Shown here piece after piece: positions 26,035 to 36,670 of a stretch of DNA of 64,000 bases (position 1 is its first letter; each line of letters opens with the position of its first letter). The position numbers were made by a program, and so were the translations under genes. The notes under the pieces are model-generated. The model had not been told where the DNA came from and ran no database searches. It saw only the letters and a list, made by a program, of their open reading frames with translations. The DNA is from Ustulina deusta. Lineage: Eukaryota > Ascomycota > Sordariomycetes > Xylariales > Xylariaceae. Location: contig JAJNNX010000048.1 of NCBI GenBank assembly GCA_023159155.1, forward strand, positions 186,001 through 250,000, in the 5' to 3' direction.

Positions 26035-26131
26035 TTCTAATCGATTGTACGAAAAGTACTCTGTGGAGCACTAGTTACTTAACAAAAGCACGGGTACCCT
26101 CAGGTTAACAGGGGTGGGCTACCCTCAGTTT
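26035..26131 (-). repeat. Right terminal inverted repeat, 97 bp
   Basis: This is the inverted partner of 1694-1790. It ends ...GGGTGGGCTACCCTCAGTTT, and normal-composition DNA follows directly. This arm has kept slightly more G+C than the left one. Confidence 0.9.
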
Positions 26132-26638
26132 ATGTGTAGACTCATGCATATATGGAGGGTATGTAGATATCTGATGTATCTAGCGGACGCGGGTAGTGTA
26201 CTTAGGAGGTACTGTAAAAGGCGCGCCCTTCCCGCGATTTAGCCGACCCAAGCAGAAATCGCATTCTGTCTTACTTTATTACAGCGACCCCGGCTACGGA
26301 ACCCCTCAAATACTTGTTAGTTAAACACGAAGCATCTTGCATCGCCGGCAACGAATATTTGAGAACGCCGGGGTTGATATTACACGTATAGCCGTATCGT
26401 TGTCATTTTCACCATCTTGTCTATTTTTGGTTGGCGCATGTCCCGAAAGATTGATTTGTCCGTTCCCGTCGGCTGCTAGGCGTGTGTCACTGTAGCATCT
26501 GGTAAGAATGAGTGCTAATCCCGCCGTAGTACCTGGCACACTATGTTGTTGTTGTTTGTTGTTATTCACACCCCCTGGCCCGTTCGCTGATGCGTGTGTG
26601 TGCAGATAGAGCCTCTATCCAGCCACACCATACCAACC
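26132..26638. other. Boundary and upstream region of the Spt10-like gene
   Basis: Normal G+C content returns immediately after the inverted repeat. No gene is recognised. The 3' part should hold the promoter and 5' UTR of the following gene. A GT-rich tract ending in GTGTGTGTGCAG at about 26592-26604 could be a 3' splice site of a 5'-UTR intron. Confidence 0.5.
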
Positions 26639-28780
26639 ATGCCGGCCATTATGGACGATCCGTCGGCCCCGACCATCCACCGAGTGTCCGGCACCCTTCC
26701 GTACCCGGACCCGGACAGGCCGGCGTTGCCCGCAGGTATCCGGCCGCGCCAGGTCACCCTCAGGGACCGCCAGAGCATTGCCACTGTTGTGCCCTTCGTG
26801 TCGCGTGACCAGGTTCCGCCTTCGTTGCTGCGCTATCTCTCTGACCAGTTCGCCAAGGAGATAGAAGGCGGCGACACCTATCCCATGATAGATCCCATGC
26901 CCTTCGAAAAGTTCTCCGCCTACTGGCTCCAAAACTTCGCGGGCATCATGCTCCTCGGCAGGATCAATAGCCCCGACGAAGTGGTCGAGGGCAAGGACTG
27001 GTCTCGCGAATGCTTAGGTAGTTTTTACATCAAGCCTAATTACCCCGGCCGGAGCAGCCATGTGTGTAATGCTGGGTTTTTGGTCACAGATCTCGCCCGC
27101 AACCGTGGTGTCGGCCGTCTCATGGGCGAAGCTTATCTTGACTGGGCGCCGAAGTTGGGGTACTCGTACTCCGTTTTCAACCTCGTCTACGAGACGAATG
27201 TCGCGTCGTGCAAGATATGGGATGCTCTCGGCTTCAAGCGCATCGGCCGTGTCAAGGGCTGCGGGAACCTGAAGTCATATCCAGACAGACTAGTCGACGC
27301 CATCATCTACGGCCGCGACCTGGGAACCGACGCCGGCGAAGGGGGCGACCCGCTACTTGTGAGTGAAGAACGTTTCGACAAGATCAAATTCTACCTCAAA
27401 TCTCGGCGCTACCCCAACGGATCTGACCGCGCGGAGAAAAGTAGGCTCCGGAGCGCGGCGACGCACTATAAGCTTCTCGATAATGACGTCCTAATGCTGA
27501 AGGATAAAGAGGTCATCAGTGATCCAATGCGTCAGATGGCTGTCGCTCGACGGACCCATGAAGAGGGTGGTCATGCCGGCATCAATAAAACTACGTCGGT
27601 CATCGCCGAGAAGTACCACTGGAGCCGCATAAAAGAGACGGTCTCGGATGTAATTAGGAGTTGTGACCAGTGCAAGGACCTGGGCAAGAGCCCATCTGTC
27701 CAGAACCAAAATCAAACCGCAGCCCAGCCCGAACCTCAACCACAAGTCTTTGGTAGTGTTCCAGGACAATATCATGATGTGAACGAGACGCGCAATATCC
27801 CAGACAGTCCCGATGACTTAATGGCACCGCTTCATGAACACCACGGCGTAGAAGCCACCAATAGAATTCTTGACTTGCATCACTCTCTACATGAAGCTCC
27901 ATCCCACCACGAGCTGGCATCCCACCTAGTGACAAGCCCCAACCCATACGCACACCCTAGTGATATAACATCCCTCCTCAACCCCCCTTTCCGAGCACCG
28001 TCTAGTCCCGGCCTACACGCGCCGGCTCACAATCTGATGCTCCACGGCGGCCTTCATCGTGCTTCCGCAGCAGCCACGCTCGCCTCCCTGCACGATGCCG
28101 AGATCTATCACCCGATAGACCCCCAGATAATATCCCAGCCCGTAGCCAGCCACGCGCACCACCCCTCGGCCGCATTCGACGGCTACCGCCCGCGCATGCC
28201 TCTCTCCCACCACCACCACCACCACAGCCACCCTCACCCTCACGACCCGACAAGTCCTCACCTCTCGCATTCCTCGCTATCAGCACACGACCTAGAATAC
28301 AGCCCGCACGTCTCGCACACGACGCTGCCGCTCTCCAGCGACGCGCTGCACGACCCCGACTCCTTCCAGGCGCTCCTCAACGACCCGGACGACGACGACG
28401 ACACGACCTTATCCATACCACCCCATACCCACCAGCACCATACCCACCACCACCACCACCATCACCGTCATCACCACGACGCCGACCACGACCACGACCA
28501 AGACGCCGTAGACAGGGACATGGCGATGCTGCTAGAGCACCACGACACGCCCTCGCCACCCCTCGACGCCTGCGCCTCGCCCATCGCGTCGCTGCGCTGC
28601 GAGATGGAGATCGACGACATCGGTCTCGGCGTCAAGGCCGTGGACAGCAGAGACGTGGACGGCAGGGGGGGAGACGGCAGTGACGTCGGTGATGATGACG
28701 CCGACGATTGTGACGTGGGCCCGGCGTTTAGGACCAAGAGGAGTGATATTTACGATGTCGTGTTTGATGCGGCAGGGTAA
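26639..28780 (+). CDS. spt10: Spt10-like GNAT acetyltransferase with HHCC zinc-finger DNA-binding domain
   Basis: A single-exon frame of 713 codons plus stop. The start chosen is the ATG in CCAACCATGCC; upstream in-frame codons lack an ATG. Residues about 35-240 form a GNAT fold, with the acetyl-CoA motif RNRGVGR at 154-160 and the following SCKIWDALGF segment. Next is an integrase-like HHCC zinc finger: H307 and H312, then C342 and C345. Yeast Spt10 has this arrangement, a GNAT domain plus an HHCC finger that binds histone-gene upstream elements and activates them. The C-terminal half is low complexity, rich in His, Asp, Pro and Ser, with several poly-His runs. The protein should act in the nucleus. 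The gene begins about 500 bp from the silenced transposon block and converges on CCT7. Identification rests on domain order; the tail is not conserved. Confidence 0.88.
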   Translation: MPAIMDDPSAPTIHRVSGTLPYPDPDRPALPAGIRPRQVTLRDRQSIATVVPFVSRDQVPPSLLRYLSDQFAKEIEGGDTYPMIDPMPFEKFSAYWLQNFAGIMLLGRINSPDEVVEGKDWSRECLGSFYIKPNYPGRSSHVCNAGFLVTDLARNRGVGRLMGEAYLDWAPKLGYSYSVFNLVYETNVASCKIWDALGFKRIGRVKGCGNLKSYPDRLVDAIIYGRDLGTDAGEGGDPLLVSEERFDKIKFYLKSRRYPNGSDRAEKSRLRSAATHYKLLDNDVLMLKDKEVISDPMRQMAVARRTHEEGGHAGINKTTSVIAEKYHWSRIKETVSDVIRSCDQCKDLGKSPSVQNQNQTAAQPEPQPQVFGSVPGQYHDVNETRNIPDSPDDLMAPLHEHHGVEATNRILDLHHSLHEAPSHHELASHLVTSPNPYAHPSDITSLLNPPFRAPSSPGLHAPAHNLMLHGGLHRASAAATLASLHDAEIYHPIDPQIISQPVASHAHHPSAAFDGYRPRMPLSHHHHHHSHPHPHDPTSPHLSHSSLSAHDLEYSPHVSHTTLPLSSDALHDPDSFQALLNDPDDDDDTTLSIPPHTHQHHTHHHHHHHRHHHDADHDHDQDAVDRDMAMLLEHHDTPSPPLDACASPIASLRCEMEIDDIGLGVKAVDSRDVDGRGGDGSDVGDDDADDCDVGPAFRTKRSDIYDVVFDAAG

Positions 28781-29154
28781 AAAAAAAATGATGGGATAGT
28801 AGGGGAATAGGCATACATTAGCGATGTGGTGTGATTTGTTAATGATAGCGAGAGCAAGCGGCGTTGTAAGGGAGGATAATGTTTTCGCTGGTTTAGGGGG
28901 ATTACTTGAGTTCACGGAACAGGGTACGCAAGGACGAGAGCGAAATTCTGCCAGTGACATCGGATCAAACAGAGGATTCTGACCGAAATCCTCACTAATA
29001 TTTAATCACATGCACTAGAACAATGCCGTTCCGTACTTTCACTAGACGAGTGTCTGTCATCTAAATTTGCCAATACCTGAGTCTAGCCGACAAGCCTTTT
29101 TAGGTATCGTACAACCCATTATACCAGATTCCCGAGTCAGCCTTTTTATTGCGC
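28781..29154. other. Convergent 3' intergenic region, Spt10-like / CCT7
   Basis: A 374-bp gap between two convergent genes, holding both 3' UTRs. An A-rich run follows the Spt10-like stop directly. No other feature is seen. Confidence 0.6.
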
Positions 29155-31027
29155 TCACCGGCGCGGCATGCCCCGTCCACGTCCCCTCAATGCCCTTTGG
29201 GCAGCTCCAGGGGGTAGCGGCTTGCCTGGCGCCTGGGGCTGTGCGCTCTCCTCGTTCCGGATTGTCTCGTCCACGCCTAGAATTAGACAACTAGCCTCAG
29301 TAGCAGCCTGGATGGCATTGATCTTGACGAGAGCCGGTTCCCATACGAATTTCTCCATCATATCGGTCACGCCTTCGTTGGTGAAGTCGACACCTGCCCA
29401 AGTACGCCCTTTCCGGTGCTCTACACGCAGCTTGTTTAGGATATCCGTCGCATCAAAGCCAGCGTTATCGCATAGCTGGCGTGGGATAACCTCGAGGGCC
29501 TTCGCAAAGGACTTGATAACACCCTGTTGCTTATCGCGGATATTTTTATCTGCGAAGCGGTGTAGATACCCAGATACTTCCATCTCGCAGGCACCACCAC
29601 CACCCACGATAGTATGATTCTTAATCGCGCGCTTAACGATCATGATTGCGTCATGTAGAGACCGTTCCACTTCTGCAATGAACTGTTCAGCACCACCGCG
29701 AAGAATGAGGGTGCAGGTCTTGGCCTCGGGGCAGTCCTCAAAGAAGTTGAAGCGTTCGCCGCCAATTTGTCGTTCCTCGAACGCTCCACATACACCAAGA
29801 TGATGGGGTAGAATGTCTGAGCATGTTGACTGAATTGTGGCGCCGGTGGCCTGAACCACACGCTCCATATCCTCTGAGGCAACACGGCCAGCGCAGAAGA
29901 CATCACGGTCTGCGAAGTATTGAGTCGCTAAATCACCAATGGGTAACTTAGACAAGACGACCTTTGCGCCTGTCTCGTATGCGGCCTCCAGCTTCTTGTA
30001 GATGATCTGCCACTCGGCATCGACAATGGCCTGGTATTCAGAAACCTGCTCGACTCGGACCTCGGCGTTGTCTTTCTCTGCCTTCAGTTCGAGTTCGACG
30101 TTCAAGCATAATACTTTAGGCTTCTTGAAGGATTTGGGTTGCTGTTCGAAGCCGGCGTAGGAGAAGGTCTTTTTGAAGGCAACGCCGTTGACGAACAGGC
30201 AATCCGTTAGGGAGCCGCCGGGTATCTTCTTGATGCCGATGAGCTTTTCGTTGAGGTCGTCTTGATCTAACGATAGTACGGCGTCCACGACGACTATCGA
30301 TATCGTCAGCAGGCCGCTTGGCGTAAAGAGCGGTGTACTTACTTTTCGTGAAGAATTCGGTGTTTCTCTTGATCAGTTTACTCGTCATGGCTGTTCCCGC
30401 CAGCTTGCCAAGTGTCTCTCGTCGGTTCGCCTCATCTGTCGTCACGGCAATTTCCTTGATCTTATTGACGGCCATCATAGACGCTCTCCGCAAACCCTTG
30501 ATGATGACTTGTGAACTGACACCTTGCTCGACGTGTTCTTTGACCTCTTTCAAGATTTCTCCTGCCAGCACAACCACCGACGTGGTTCCGTCTCCAACCT
30601 CTGCATCTTGCGACCTGGCAATGTCGACGAGGATTCGGGCGGCGGGGTGGACGATGTCGAGAAGCTGGGAGCGAAGTAAGCATGGCAACATTTGCGACAC
30701 GGAGTACGTCACGTCTTGCCTTCATGACCGTGGCGCCGTCGTTCGTGATGGTCTGCCGGCCATTCTCGTCGATCATCAGCAGATCGCCGCCATAGGGACC
30801 CAGCGTTGACTTGATTGTGGCCTGCACAGCCTGGCACGCATTGATGTTGGATATTATCTGCCCCTTTCCCTGCGATGTATCGGTGCCTAGAATAACGGTG
30901 ATGGCCCGGTCAGTGTGCTGACACCCCGCTATCGAGGGAACTGTCTGGTGTGTGTGGTTGACAGTGACGAGGGGTACTGACCCTCTTTTAGGACGATGAT
31001 GGTCGGCGTTTGACCGCCGAAAGACAT
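29155..31027 (-). CDS. cct7: T-complex protein 1 subunit eta (CCT7), cytosolic chaperonin
   Basis: Four exons on the minus strand: 30982-31027, 30720-30886, 30343-30664 and 29155-30293. They give 557 aa, the usual size for a CCT subunit. CCT is the hetero-oligomeric ring chaperonin that folds actin, tubulin and WD proteins using ATP. Seen motifs: [20 protein letters not shown] at the N-terminus as in eta subunits, NDGATVMK ending at residue 71, GDGTT at 95-99, and the [11 protein letters not shown] segment of the ATPase domain. The tail ends [10 protein letters not shown]. Intron 1 is 95 bp, intron 3 is 49 bp with a GTAAGT donor. Intron 2 (30665-30719, 55 bp) can only be closed with a GC donor (AAG/GCAAGA...CCCAG), a rare but accepted GC-AG intron; no GT donor nearby restores the conserved VMKLLDIVHP reading. 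Confidence 0.95.
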
Positions 31028-33118
31028 TTTGACTGGACGTTGGTGGTATATCAGACGATTCAAGATGTTCTGCCACTGGCGTGAGTCGGCCGCGGTCACG
31101 TCTAATTGGCAGTCTGCCTCGAGGACTGGGCTGCTTGTCGATTTGTTGACTTTCTGATATGCTGGCGGGGGAGCTTTTCGAGCTTCAAAAAATTGTTGTA
31201 GCCTTTCTGGAATGCCAAGACCATCTCCTAGTGGATTGGTAGGTACTTAGGTACCCCCAAGTGGTGCCTGACTGGATCCAGTCACCCTGGCGATAGGTAC
31301 CTATACAGATTATACGTATTACAACGGTATGTGCATATTAGGTAGGAATAAGCATTTATGTCTTTACTAGGCACATGTGTGTCAAGAAGGTACCTAGGTA
31401 GGTACCTAGGTCCTCCGGGCGGGGGAGGGGTCCTGGGCAAGTACCTAGGCAATATCTAGGAGGAAATATTTGCCTACCCAGGAAATGCTGCCCGAACCTG
31501 AGTACCTAGGTACCTAATTGATTTATGATTGCTTGTACAGGGTATAACGGCAATCGGACTGGATAGTGCGCCTAGCAATGATTTTGACGTCTTGTAATGT
31601 CTTTGGCTTCTGGTCATAATTATGGCCTCTGGTAATTGTTGGTACAGTCTGTAATTACCAAGGTCGCGATTTCTCGTCGCTGGGCTGCCTATAAAAGTGA
31701 TTTTCTTAAACGAAGAATTTCGGGTTGGTTAAAGGTACCTGGCCACTTCCTCAACGCTTGGTACATGGAGGGAAGACCCTCTCCACCCGCGTAGGTAGCC
31801 GTCAGCCAACACCCACTCACTTTAGGTAGGTATCTGATCACAATGCAAGTACCATGTGTAAGTATGCAGGTAATGTTCCATCCACCCTCCCACCATGATC
31901 CCTACACCTACACCAACACCAACACCTACACCAACTACACTTCACTTTTTTCTCTCGATAAGGACACTCCACGACAGAATTGACTGGATACGCCAAACGG
32001 GTGTTATTATCATGTTATTACGAGCTCCGTTACAAAATTCGAGACGGTGTCAACAATTGGCTGTGTCTAACAAAGCCCAGCATATGCAGTCCCCTAATTA
32101 ACTCTACTTTGATTCCGTCCCTCTTTGGAGACGCGATGCTGTGTAGCAGTGGACGGCGTGATGCGGAATCACTCCTCGACATGGGGAGAGTAATTATCCC
32201 GACGAACGTGGCAGCTTCTGACAGCCGGGATGCTCGCGTAGGCAAATTGAACCTGCATCTGTCAGGCCAGCCTTATCAGGAGTACCAAAACCGGGAAATT
32301 TGCCTCGCCGCTGAGTGCAGAACCGGAAGCTTATTCCCAACCCTGATCCTTTAACCAACAGATAATATATTACCTCGTATCGGTATGGAAAGCGCATATT
32401 CTCATCATGGCCGATGACGGGACATGGCGCACCGTCACAAGTCATCATCAGAGCCGACTCTGGCCAGGTAGGGTAGCCCCGGGCCCCTTGTTTTTATTTA
32501 TTCCCGGTGGATACAACGCCCGTTATACGGCACGCAGACTTTCCTCGCCATTACAGCTTTCTTCTGTTTTGGCCTCCCTGGCCAAGTAAACAAGAGAGAC
32601 TGCAAGTCTCGTATTACACCGGAGCCCCAATCCTCACGTGGCACTATCAGCCAACAGCGACAGTTACCATCCGGCTGCTAAATCCGTGCCGGACGCTCCC
32701 CGTCAGCTCCACAGAGTCGAATCACGCGGCACTCGGCAAGGGACGGAACGGCGCCGTTGGGTCGGCGGCTAGATCGCCCAGGTATCTCGTCTCCACTTAC
32801 TAATCCATTACAATGCTAAAATAATAAGGGGTGGTCATCACTTGTAATCCCTCCATTGCCAAGAGCGGCGCCCTTCAGGGTTCCTTTCCGAAGGCGGAGC
32901 GTGCAAGAGTCTTACCGGTAATTATTGTAAGCAGGCCCAGCCCTCGCCTCCAATATCCCGTTCTTTTCGAAGATTATTAGCTATCCTCTTGCTGATTTGG
33001 CTTGTAGCATGGAAACCGCTGGTCCAGAAACTCATGCTTCTTGTGTTTGACTAATTATTTGTATTGGTAATAACTCAATGATTATTCCTGTGTGTCCAAT
33101 ATCAATCATAACGCCACG
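31028..33118. other. Intergenic region between divergent genes, with TAGGTACC tracts
   Basis: Two divergent genes, CCT7 (-) and the MFS transporter (+), flank this 2.1-kb stretch, which should hold both promoters. From about 31225 to 31515 there are many TAGGTACC / CCTAGGTA repeats, a common low-complexity feature of these fungi. At 31895-31940 is an ACACCT/ACACCA microsatellite. Short frames around 31980-32800 on both strands show no family signature and are not annotated. Confidence 0.5.
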
Positions 33119-34881
33119 ATGAATGAAAAGTTTAGTGCCACCTCCCAGGTCCGTAGTGACCATGATGCTACCCTGTCGTCCTCCGAATCGTGCGACTTTG
33201 ATATCATTCATGAAGTCCCAGCCGAGAATGGAACATCCTCACTACAGCACAAATTTTCTACCAACGAGAGATGCGGTATATCAAGGGCTTCCGGGGATCT
33301 GAAAAGAACGGCGAGCAATGTCCTCGCGCAAGTTGCCTCCCGTATATCAACGAGATCCTGGGCCCAGCCGCCACCACCACCAGATGGAGGTCTGAAAGCA
33401 GTAAGCACATATTTGAATCATCATGCCACACTCAGATTCTTCTCATAGAAGGGCCAACCCTTTGAATCCTAGAGGGAATGACCCTTCCCCCTCGTGGTCC
33501 TCATAAGGCGGTAATGACCTCCCGGCTGACAACTATGCCCCGATAGTGGACACAAGTCGGGATGGGCTTCTTTGTTCTCTTCGCAACCTGGGGCTATGCG
33601 AATTCATTTGGGGCCTACCAAGCATATTATAGCCAAACGCTGCCCGAGTCCCCCTCGACGATTTCTTGGATTGGAGGCATTCAGATTTTCTTGTCGTTGG
33701 TAACCGGCATCCTGTCGGGCAGGTTGCTTGACGCTGGTTTCTTTGTGCCAGTATTTTTTGTTGGAATTGTAATCCAGCTTCTAGGCATCTTCCTTATGAG
33801 CATTTCGACCCAATACTGGCAGTTGTTTCTAACGCAGGGCGTCCTCAGCGGCCTGGGAGCTGGGATCTACTTTACCCCCGCCGTTTCCCTAATCAGTACA
33901 TATTTTGACAAGCGTCGCGGGCTAGCCGTTGGACTAGTCACGACTGGAAACTCAGCGGGTGGCATTGTCTACCCCCTGATCGTTCGAGAACTCATTCCCA
34001 AGCTGGGTTTCGCGGTACGTGCCCTTAGACAACCCCTAAGTTTGCTTAAGCTGAAACAAACGCGCAATGATCTCACACGTTCTTCTATATTATCCCATTG
34101 GATAACTAACATTGATATTAAAAGTGGACCACGAGGGTTATAGGTTTTCTCAACCTTGGGCTGCTTTCCCTCGCTTTTGCTTTCATGCGACCACGGCTAC
34201 CACCTCGTAAATCAGGGCCTATCATGGAGCTTGGTGCATTCAAGGACCCTAAGTTCGCTGGGTTCCTTATCTCGGCATTTTTTATATTTTGGGCGAACTA
34301 CTACACATTCTACTATGTTAGTTCTTATCTCGTGATATATCCCGTGAATTAGTATTGACAAATCCGTACAGATTGGTTCTTACGGAACACAGGCCCTGAA
34401 TCTTCCCTATTCATCAGCCACTCTCCTCGTTGTTATCATCAACGGCGTCGGGCTCCCTTTCCGGATCCTTGTCCCCATAGTAGCTGACCGCATCGGAAAT
34501 TTTAACGTTATCGTCCCTGTCTCCCTCATATGGGCCATCGTAAGCTTCACCTGGCTTGCGGTGGACAGTGTTCCTGGATACTACGCATTTACCATTGTCT
34601 ATGGTATCGTAGCCGCGAGCTTCCAGTGCCTCTTCCCTACTACAGTCGCCAGGATAACTCCCCGACTCGACACTCTAGGCGCAAGGCTCGGAATGGCATT
34701 CAGTGTGAGCGCGCTCGCTTCTCTGACGGGGCCACCCATCGGCGGAGCTATTCAAACTGCGAGTGGAGGGGGGTTCCGGGCCTCTCAGATCTGGGCTGCA
34801 ACGGTGACCCTCCTTTCCTTTCTGTTGTTTACATCAGTGAGAATACACATGGGAGGTCTCTGTCTAAAGGTTAAATGTTAA
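33119..34881 (+). CDS. MFS transporter, monocarboxylate-transporter-like
   Basis: Four exons, 33119-33400, 33547-34014, 34125-34316 and 34372-34881, give 483 aa; introns of 146, 110 and 55 bp have GTAAGC, GTACGT and GTTAGT donors. Residues 1-94 are a hydrophilic cytoplasmic N-terminus ending PPPPPDGGLKA, typical of the fungal MCT group. Then about 12 hydrophobic segments follow, starting with VGMGFFVLFATWGYANSFGA. The loop DKRRGLAVGLVTTGNSAGG after the fourth segment is characteristic of this group. The protein ends GLCLKVKC, like family members that end in a short cytosolic tail. It probably sits in the plasma membrane and moves small organic acids or related compounds; the substrate cannot be told. 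It lies 2.5 kb upstream of a GMC oxidoreductase on the same strand. Confidence 0.88.
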
Positions 34882-35726
34882 TTGTGGGATTTGAGAATGA
34901 TATGGGTATTTCATGGTTTTGTTCCTGATAGACTGCGGAACCACTGTCTTGCTCCTTCCGGTAATTATGAGCAGAATGCACAGGGATAGAGTTGAATATC
35001 CAGCAGGCTGGAATTCCGAACCTAGTATCCAGATTTTTTAATCAGAGTGGCTTTCCATTTTTCATGCCTCTGTCCTTACACGGACATCGGTCGTCCTCGT
35101 TGCTAGGACTCGCGTGATCCTGTGTTTCTGGGTGAGCGTGAGTTACTGGGCCTTTGTCATGCAAGATGGGTACTTGCCTCCCACGCGGGCTGGTCTTAAA
35201 TAGCTTCATTGCTTCACTACCTCTGTCAGGTACGGTGGTTCAGAGTGAATAGAGAGTCCTATCTGCAGCTAGGAAGTAGGCAGTGGTTAGGGCTCAATTG
35301 AGTGGTCAATTGATTCCTGAACCTCCTAAATATCTTGGGGATCAATACTAATATATATACAAAATACCGATATATCCACTCCCTAGGGTAGTGTGATATA
35401 TACCCCTGACAACCTCACTCCCATGACTCTTTCATCCCGTCCTATTTAACTCTTCCCACATCGCTACTAGTAATCCACCTTACTCTTCGAGTACCCACGC
35501 ACATATTAATGCTGTATTGCCTTTCATAATCTCATATTACAGCATAGAACTTATCGCCGGTAAAATAATTACCGTGCACCAAGAGCTGCTATTCACTCCT
35601 GACCGAAACGTCACTTCGACTTCCCATCTGATGCTTAATTATTCGGCAGAAAAGGGGAGCTTTCCCCCTTAGGGTATTGCTAGAAATACTAACAAAAACA
35701 TGGATAGGTTTCCGACATAAGATTCG
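34882..35726. other. Intergenic region, nothing recognised
   Basis: This 845-bp stretch lies downstream of the transporter. It has no frame with family features, no tRNA and no clear repeat. Confidence 0.5.
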
Positions 35727-36670
35727 ATGTCTTCTATCAACCCTAGAAAGGTGTCAGCCGAGCGAACCACACTAGCTCGCCTTCATGGCCCATCCCATCC
35801 AATTGACAATTCTGTTAATCAAGCTCCGAGGCTTGTGATCCGTCATTATCTGATTTCGGGTCATCATCGTCGATCCTACGTTGCCTTGGAGACGAATCGG
35901 GGCAAAATCATCGACCAGGCAAGGGACGGAAGAGGTGGCTTTTTCGGTCCTCCAGTACCCACATGGGCTCCTAAGGCCCAGACCGCTTGGTACACTACCA
36001 GCGGCTCTGGCGCCTGGTTGGAAACGGAGCCAGCTGCGCGGGCTGTCGATTTTAAGAAGGATGTCTTCTTTTTCAGAAATTACCAGTTGTCGCAGTGTGG
36101 CCATCTAAGGTTTCTTCCTCGTGGGTCTTCGGTGGATACAACAGAACTTGATATCCCGAACGACAGTAAGCACTTTTCCGGTGCGCAGTTGAAGAGCAGA
36201 GAAGGCCAACTATTATTGAATTATACATTGTCCACTCCCGTACCAAAGAAAATGTTGAGATTGCACCATATATAATAATTACTGACTCCTAATTTTCTAG
36301 GCTGGGTTCAGCGCATTGAAAAAATGGCGCTCTATGTCGGAAGGGAGGAATTACTCTCTTTATGTGACCTTACAGTCATTTCGAAACTTCAAGGCCTTAA
36401 AAAGTCTTCGTGGTTCCTGAGACGTTTTCGAAAGAGCTAAGGAGACGCGGGGTTAGGCCCTGCCCCAGGGAGGAAGGGTTTGCGGACTTGGACGAGTGCA
36501 TCCGTGAGACACAGGACGACCGAGCTCTACACACTTAGTGGGGGGAGAGGATACTAGAGCAAAGTTTCTGGGACTGCATTATTCGTGAGCCAGTTATGGA
36601 AATTTTCGATATCGATACCCAATTAGTGGTTGACGTGTTTCTTTCAAGGAGTGGCCTCAGAACTGTTTAG
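35727..36670 (+). pseudogene. Broken hypothetical gene (2EXR-like features), frameshift plus internal stop
   Basis: Exon 1 (35727-36165) and exon 2 (from 36301) join across a 135-bp intron with a GTAAGC donor, a TACTGAC branch point and a TTCTAG acceptor. That frame stops at 36438-36440 after 192 codons. A shift of one base near the AAAAAG run at about 36398-36405 opens a second frame (VVPETFSKELRRRGVRP and on) which runs to a TAG at 36536-36538. The same frame stays open past that stop (GERILEQSFWDCIIREP) to a TAG at 36668-36670. This suggests a formerly longer protein with one frameshift and one nonsense change. The layout, a Phe/Tyr-rich middle with DVFFF and a later segment on strand-like repeats, vaguely resembles fungal 2EXR-domain proteins; that is a guess. 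A homopolymer sequencing error could explain the frameshift but not the stop. Confidence 0.5.

Larger units (their letters stand above)
1694..26131. mobile_element. TIR (MITE-like) DNA element, outer shell of the nested transposon block
   Basis: Two 97-bp inverted repeats, at 1694-1790 and 26035-26131, bound the whole A+T-rich block. If the LTR element at 2016-26016 is removed, only about 430 bp of the host element remains (1694-2015 joined to 26021-26131). That is MITE size, with no room for a transposase. Each arm carries the motif CTGAGGGTA twice near its tip, which could be transposase binding sites. I see no convincing target-site duplication at the outer ends: the left flank reads ...ATCAGAC and the right flank begins ATGTGTAG. 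The superfamily is therefore not assigned. Confidence 0.75.

Noticed and set aside
1694..26131. CAGGGGTGGGC within the TIR as a hAT terminus
   Set aside because: The motif reads outward from the block instead of inward and no 8-bp TSD is present, so a hAT assignment is not justified.
1694..26131. Centromere or CRISPR-like array
   Set aside because: The block is fully explained by nested transposons and a degenerate satellite; there are no direct repeats with regular unique spacers.
31895..32803. Several plus-strand frames upstream of the transporter
   Set aside because: The first is a microsatellite translation; the others show no family signature and overlap in all frames.
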